Of a DNA stretch of 64,000 bases, positions 12,101 to 20,400 are shown one piece after another. The translations under genes and the position numbers were made by a program. Under the pieces are notes generated by a model that did no database searches, had not been told where the DNA came from, and saw only the letters and a program-made list of their open reading frames with translations. This DNA comes from Catonia carolina (taxonomy: Eukaryota > Arthropoda > Insecta > Hemiptera > Achilidae): positions 28,822,284 to 28,886,283 of the forward strand of contig JAQMRL010000010.1 of assembly GCA_035578175.1 (NCBI GenBank), written 5' to 3'. The number at the start of each line of letters is the position of its first letter. The first letter of the stretch is position 1.

Positions 12101-15100
12101 TCATGCAGGCCACTATTTAAGGAGCTTAAATTGCTTACATTTCCCTCTCTGTACATTTTTGAGGTGATTATGTATGTTAGGCAAAATAATTTTATGTAGA
12201 ATTTCAATGTTCACAATCATAACATGAGAAACAGAAATGATTATTATGTGGCTAATCGCTCCACAAGATTGTTTGAACAAAAACCTACTTATGCAGGGAG
12301 AAAATTCATGAATAAATTACCCCAATTTTTAAAATGTTGTGAGGATTTGAATTCCTTTAAAAGGAATCTGAAAAATTACTTGATCGGTAAAACGTTTTAT
12401 AGCGTACAAGAATTTCTTTCTTGATAGTAGTGTAGTGATACATTGTGTGATTCTTATATTATATTTCAGGTGTTATAGCTGACATGTCCTATACTCCTCC
12501 TGGAGTCTCCAGGGCGTAAAGAAAAAAAAAAGACCTCGACTTACACGAGGGATGTGTTTCGCTAAATCAACACGTAACGTGACATTCGCATAACTTGGAT
12601 TGTTCGGTTTAACCTTAAAACATTTGCTAATTGTCCGTAGAGTTGATTCACTAACCAAATTGTTCCTTTTATGTTCGTGCCGTCTGCGTTAGCAGATATT
12701 GCAAAATAGTCAGACATAAAACAAAAAAAAATTATGTTCATTGTTTTTTATACCCTTTTGTAAATTTTAATGACATCTAACTTTTCCTTAAAGTAATCGT
12801 TCTCCCTTTTTATAACCTTTATTAGAACTCATACTCTATGCAAAGTAACAATAAAAACAGGTAAATAAAAGACCTACAAATTGTAGCACAATTAAAATCA
12901 CGATTAAATCTACATAACCTTACACTATTGATATTTTTAACTCACTAAACAGTACTAATATTTTAGAATAAAAGAAAATCAACATAAAATAAAATTTCAG
13001 TGTAAAAATGGGAGGGGAACTGCGATACTGGTTTCGAGAGAATAAATGTAAACATCCGTAAGATAAGAATAACTACTGTGCACAATCTAGGGCTAATATA
13101 AATTATGTTCAAAAAAAGAACACTAACGTGAATTCGCATAAGTCGAGGTCTTACTGTATATTTTTTTATATCGCCTTAAAAACTACATTTTTTTATTGTC
13201 TATAATATAGAGTTAGCACCATGTCAGCTGAACTTCTTGCAGAGGCTGTGATCTCGTAGTAAAAAATTTTTTTTTTAAGATTGCAGCCTTAATATGCACT
13301 TTAGGGCAAAAATGTGGCATAATAAAGTTGTAGAACATTTAAAAACATGTGGCTTCTGTTTCAAATATTTTTTTTTTGTATAACCCTTAGTTTAGCATCA
13401 ATTAGTGATCTTCTGTATTTTTTCATCAAAATCGGTAAAAAAATGGGATTTTTTAATATTACAGTATACATTTTATGACAAAAGTGTATATAGTTAACGT
13501 TATACAAAATAAAAAACTCCTACAACTTTTATTTCAAGCAATTTTTTCTACAGAGCATAGTTTAATATCAGTTAGTGATTTCCTGTATTATTAAGTCGAA
13601 TAGAAGTTGATTTTCAATTTGCATCATTCACTTATGATTAAAATTAGGTTATGTTTTTCATTTTACATTGTTTACTAATGATGAAAATATAAGAGTATAT
13701 ATTTCATTGTTTACATTAGGAAGAGAAAGTTGTGTGAATATTTCACACCATATTTTTGTTACATAGACTTTTCATTATCATCATCCTCTTTAATTGGCAG
13801 GTCTGGCCAAGTACAATTTCTGTCCGTCTTTCTTTAAAAATTACTGGACTGTATGTAGTAAAATTAGTAGTTAACAAAAGTAGATTGCAAGCATCTGAAA
13901 TGAAATTTGTTCAACGTACGTATGGGTGCAGTAGAGAAGATCATTTCAGGAATACAGAGATAAAGAAAGAACTCTACATCTTCTCTATAAACGACAAGGT
14001 ATCTCAGAACCAAACGCAGGGGTTAGAGCATGTGAACTGAATGAGGGAGGATAGGATACCTAAGCAGACACTGGGCTATAAGCCGGAGGGTAGGAGAGAA
14101 CGAGGACGCCTGATAAAGAGAGTATTTTCTAAACCATCTCTCCTCCATTGCTCTCTTGGCATCTCATCTCTTTCCCAATCCTTCCGTAACTAAACCCATC
14201 CTCTTCACTCTTGGTCTGCCCCTTGTTCTTTATCCTCTGTTTCCAAGTTTTAATTTCTTATTAGGCAGTCCACCCTCCTCCAACCTACTGACATGATGAA
14301 ACCATCGTAGCTTTGTCTGTCCAACTCTCTTCATGAAGTTGCCCATCCCCAGTTACATCTCTTCTCATTCTATCTCTTTTCTTTCCGAGCATACTCCTCT
14401 TGAACTTTATTTCTTCTTCTTGCATTCTATCCCATGCCTTCCTTCCACCTGTCTGTATTTTTACTCCATAAGTCAGTATTGATATTAGTTTTGTGGACTA
14501 GTCATGTTACAAGACGTAGTCTAAGTACCATTTTTTTTATTTTTTAACGTAAATAATTATTCTACATTTCTTATTTTCGGTACATACATCTTATACCTAT
14601 TTCTGTAAGACAGTTATTATTTCCAAATTTTTAGTTCACAAATAAATTTAAAAAACTGAATATTCATTTAGAATTAACAGTATGCCACGAAATGGGTTTG
14701 GGTAGATGATTTTAGTACCAAAATTTTCATCTGTATGTGCTCTGCGAAAAAGCTAATGATATATTTTCAAAAAAAATAATCCCCTAAATAGATAAATATA
14801 GTTATATTTAAAAATAATAAAATTTTTGTGAAAAAATTCAATATCAGCATGAGTCGATTCATACTATCAACGCTTTTTGTATCATTTTGTATGGTATTTA
14901 GATTACCCATGAATTTTTTCAGATTGTTCTTCTCACAATCAAGGATTAGGGTTCAGTCTGTTCAGACTCACAACAGCTACTAACTACTGAATTATTGCTA
15001 TCTTTTGCGTGGCATCCCAAAATCTCTCCTTCCCAATGGTCTGTATTGCAAAACACTGAGGAGGATCCTTCTCTCAGGCATTCTCTCTACGTGCGCCCTC

Positions 15101-17434
15101 CATCGATTACGATATTCCGCAATCTTCCATTCAGGTTGTAAACATCCTGTTCCGTTCTTATGTCCTCATTTCTTAGTTGGTCCCTACGACTGCAACCCTT
15201 TGTTCTTCGCAGGAATCGAATCTCTGCCACCTGTACTCTACTCTCCTTTCAAAATTTTTCAATAAAAATGGCTAAAAGTTATTAATTATTCGACGCACAT
15301 GGTGCATATATATATATATTTTAGATAATATTAATATTATCTAAAGTAAATTCAGCACACAGTACAACATGTTTAAAAAATTGATTTAAAAAATTGATAT
15401 ATATATATATATATTAGATAATATTAAACCACCAGTAAACACACAAAATTAGCAAGAATGATCTTACCGTTAAAAAGGCCTTTTCAGATCCCTGGATCCA
15501 TCATCAGTTAACTCACAAACACTATAAAATTTTTTTTTTCACTGGCAATGCATTGCCTTGTCAATTCAAGTCATGACTGAATAAAATTATTTGTTACTAT
15601 TTAAAATTATTTATCAAACAGGTGTACCAATAGAAATAGATCATCTTGCTCAAAATTTACCTGGTGGTTTATTAGTTTAAAATTTTTGTGTTTATAAATG
15701 TAATATTTCTCCAAATGTTCAAGTTTATCCTTATCATTACAAATTTCCAAGATTTCAAGATTATTTTCTACATCTGTAATTTTATGTTTGTTGGAAATCA
15801 TGTGCTCTGCTACATTTGAAACTGTTTTCTTTCCACTCTTAAATGCCCTCAAGTGTTCCAAAAATCTGGCTTTAAAGGATCTATCTGTTTTCCCTATATA
15901 TATAGCCTCACAATCCGTGCATTTTATTTTATAAATACCGCTTTGATGATATTTATTCAATGAATAATCCTCTGTGCAACTGAAATATCTTGAAATACCA
16001 TTGGCTGGTTTAAATGCAATCGTATATTGATCTCTATTATAAACATTTATTATTTTATTGGTGTTTTCATTTATGTAGTTGTAAGAAATATATTTTTTAT
16101 TATTAAATTTTTTAGATTCATTTATTGGGATTAGAGTAGTATTTTTATTATAATTTCTCCTTTTTAAGTAACCCTTATATAAACCATCAATAAATTCATT
16201 GTTGTAACCATTTTTCAAAGCTATACCTTTTATAAGCTGTATTTCATTATCCAATATTGTTTGGTTACCATGAGAATAGATAATAGCTCTATGTATCATG
16301 CCAAAATAAGTGTTCCTTTTATGTGACCATGGGTTATTTGAATTTTTATGAATTGTTGTGTTATGGTTGGTAGGTTTTCTATATACGCTAGTTTCTATCT
16401 TGCTGTTATTAATCTTTATATTTATATCCAGAAAATTTATTGTTCTATTTTTATCAGTTTCAAATAATTTCAAATAACCCATGGTCACATAAAAGGAACA
16501 CTTATTTTGGCATGATACATAGAGCTATTATCTATTCTCATGGTAACCAAACAATATTGGATAATGAAATACAGCTTATAAAAGGTATAGCTTTGAAAAA
16601 TGGTTACAACAATGAATTTATTGATGGTTTATATAAGGGTTACTTAAAAAGGAGAAATTATAATAAAAATACTACTCTAATCCCAATAAATGAATCTAAA
16701 AAATTTAATAATAAAAAATATATTTCTTACAACTACATAAATGAAAACACCAATAAAATAATAAATGTTTATAATAGAGATCAATATACGATTGCATTTA
16801 AACCAGCCAATGGTATTTCAAGATATTTCAGTTGCACAGAGGATTATTCATTGAATAAATATCATCAAAGCGGTATTTATAAAATAAAATGCACGGATTG
16901 TGAGGCTATATATATAGGGAAAACAGATAGATCCTTTAAAGCCAGATTTTTGGAACACTTGAGGGCATTTAAGAGTGGAAAGAAAACAGTTTCAAATGTA
17001 GCAGAGCACATGATTTCCAACAAACATAAAATTACAGATGTAGAAAATAATCTTGAAATCTTGGAAATTTGTAATGATAAGGATAAACTTGAACATTTGG
17101 AGAAATATTACATTTATAAACACAAAAATTTTAAACTAATAAACCACCAGGTAAATTTTGAGCAAGATGATCTATTTCTATTGGTACACCTGTTTGATAA
17201 ATAATTTTAAATAGTAACAAATAATTTTATTCAGTCATGACTTGAATTGACAAGGCAATGCATTGCCAGTGAAAAAAAAAATTTTATAGTGTTTGTGAGT
17301 TAACTGATGATGGATCCAGGGATCTGAAAAGGCCTTTTTAACGGTAAGATCATTCTTGCTAATTTTGTGTGTTTACTGGTGGTTTAATATTATCTAATGT
17401 AAATTCAGCACACAGTACAACATGTTTAAAAAAT

Positions 17435-17475
<41 letters not shown>

Positions 17476-20400
17476 ATATTAGTCATATTAGGAGGTTTAA
17501 TATGAAATTTGAGAAATTGTTATTCTAGCTGTATTACTTTTTGTTTGTTGGTTTGTTAAGGGATTCCATATCGACGCGGTTATCTTCTTCATGGACCTCC
17601 TGGTTGCGGTAAATCATCATTTATAACTGCACTCGCTGGTGAACTTGAGTTCGGTATATGCGTTTTGAACTTAAGCGAACGAGGTTTATCTGACGATAGA
17701 TTAAATCATTTGTTAAGTATAGCACCGCAAAATACTATTATTTTATTAGAGGATATTGATGCAGCATTTGCAAGCAGAGAGGACTCCGCGAAAGGTATTA
17801 ATAATTTTTGTTATAAATATTTCTATTTACAGTAAAACCTCTCTAATTCGTCACTCTCTAATTCATCACCTTCTATAATTCGTCAGCCCTCCCTAGTTCA
17901 TTATAGGAAAATATTTCTGCAGAGTTTGATATTTTCCGAAAATGAAACGCAGGTTCAAGAATTTTGGAAAAAGTATACAATCAAAGATGCTATATATAAC
18001 ATATCACAAGCATGGCATAACATTTCGAAAACAACACTTAAGTCTTGTTGGAACAATCTGTGGGCTGACCGAGAAGAAACTAGTAGCATCCGTTCTTACA
18101 ATGAAACAAACAATGTCTTATCAGAATTAAAAGAAGTGTGCCAGAGTATACCTGTGACTAAAAATATTACCGACGAGGAATTAGTTGAATGGATAGAGCA
18201 AGATGCTAACAAACTTGGGTATGAGATTTTAAGTGACAAAGAAATTGTGACCTACGTTCAAAACAAAGATTCACCTGTTGAGGAAGATAGCAACGAAGAA
18301 TATGTTTCAAGCCCTGAAAATATTGGTACGAATCGAGAAATAGAAGGAATGCTGACGAAGTGCATCGAATGGTATGAGAGACAGAAAGAAGTAGAGTTAT
18401 CAAAATTAATTGTAATACGACAAATTCGCCAGTTGGCTGTGGAAAAAGAAAAGAACTCGTTGGTAGAAAAGAAGATAACCCACTTTTTCAAGAAATAAAT
18501 TTGGCATTTTACATACATACATATTAGTGTAATTAAGTAACGTTTTCTAAATTTTAATGTGATTTTTTTGTAGTGTTAAGTGATACATAGTTAAAGATTC
18601 GTTTCATCGATTTTGCAAATGTATACTTTATCGATTGTAATTTTATATTCGGTAACGTGTACTGTGTTGTGCGTTCTACAAATTAGAAAATGTAAGTACA
18701 ACCATATACAGAATTTCTGAAGTAGTATAAAACTAGATACGTAGACTAATACAAATTTACTGTAGTTATAGGACTTACTTATTATGTTTATCGTTAATGT
18801 AAGTTTCATTTATGTAATTCGACTTTTATGGAACTAATATACGTACGAGTATGTTATTTATTATCCGTTCATAGCAAATTCCATAATTCGTCACTTTCTG
18901 TATTTCGTCACTCCTTCGGTCCCGAACGAGACGAATTAGAGAGGTTCCACTGTATTTTGTTGTAGAACCAGTTCTCTACCTATTCTTTTATTGTATGAAT
19001 ATGTAGTGTGAGACGCTGTCTTACTAAGACAGTCGCCAGTTGCATATTGGTATTTACAAAGTTTTTTTGGTTACTATAAATTTTTTTAGATTTTAGCAGT
19101 TGTAAATTTCTAAGGTCGTGCCGTAGCTGCATGGACATACAATGATGAAAGATTTATACTACAGTAATTCCTTGTTCAACTTGGCAATAGTGGAGACTTA
19201 TTTAGAGCACCGCTCAAGATTTCTAAAAATAATACTGTATGCAGGCATTATGTATGTATGCACTGTATGTACAGGTGCATTAAAAAATAGTACGTGAAGG
19301 ATTTTACTGTAGTTTATTTCGTTAATTTATTCAGTTTTCCTTTCTCTTGCCTGTATGAATATATAGGAAGGACAGTATTGTTTTCATATCGATTTTTTTG
19401 AAATCGAGTTTTCACTGGATCTACACGTTTTCAGACCCCCTGAACCCAACAAACAAGTTTTTAGCGATTAGTTTGTGTGTGTGAACAGAATCTCAAGTAT
19501 GGAACATTGTACTAAGTTGAAACTTGAAACTAAAGTTAGATACCACTAGAGAATCCAACAGGTACATTTTCATCAACATCGGAAAACCAGAAGTAGTAGT
19601 TTATTCGTGTCATTTTTCAATTTTTTACGATTTTCTCAAAAAACTGCTCCTACGTGTTTTTTTTAATTGGCTTATTTATTAAATTTTTTTATGCTCAAAA
19701 AAATTGTTTTTTTAAGATTGCGGCTTTAATATGCATTTTAGCACAAAAATGTGTATAATAAAAGTTTTAGAGAATTAAAAAACCTACAACTTTCATTTCA
19801 AAAAATTTTTGTGTATCGCTTAGCTTAGCAGTAATTAGCAATTTTCTGTTTTCTTTCACAAAAATGAGTAAAAAACTTGATTTTTTTAAGATTTCAGCCT
19901 TAGTATGCATTTTACAACAAAAGTGTATAATTCAAATTTTCCATCTTTCACTCATGATTTAAATTATGTTTAATGTGGTTAGTTTTTTTGTGTATTTCTA
20001 ATGTTTTATTACTAATGTTAGGTTATATTGTTCATTATTTATATTGGCAAGAGAAAGTTGTGTGAGTGTTTCACACCAGATGATATCAGAACCCCTGTGA
20101 TCCAAATTAAATTGGATAACTGACGTTCTACTGTAGTTTGTTAAAATTATTATAGTTATTTTTTAATTTTTTTTTTCTATATTTATTTTGTTCGATACGA
20201 TGTGTTAATGCATATTTTTTTACAGTTGCATCTGCGTATGAAGGTTTAAATAGAATTACATTCAGTGGTCTTCTTAATTGTTTGGATGGTGTCGCATCAA
20301 CAGAAGCAAGAGTGTTATTTATGACGACAAATTACATTAATAGGTAAATACATGTATTAATTAGCGTTAAATTTTTTTCTGTATACAGCCAATTTTAGAT

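Larger units (their letters stand above)
15413..17398. mobile_element. Palindromic Penelope-like element (PLE-A) in BCS1 intron 3
   Basis: Inverted arms 15413-16342 and 16469-17398 (930 bp each) around a 126-bp centre. Position x pairs with 32811-x throughout, with no indel and no mismatch seen where I compared. Each arm carries the GIY-YIG end of a PLE gene and a hammerhead motif. (TA)n lies on both outer sides. A 40-bp tail (GTAAATTCAGCACACAGTAC) follows the right arm, and partial copies of arm and tail lie at 15307-15400. It is either a very recent insertion or an assembly palindrome. Confidence 0.8.
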
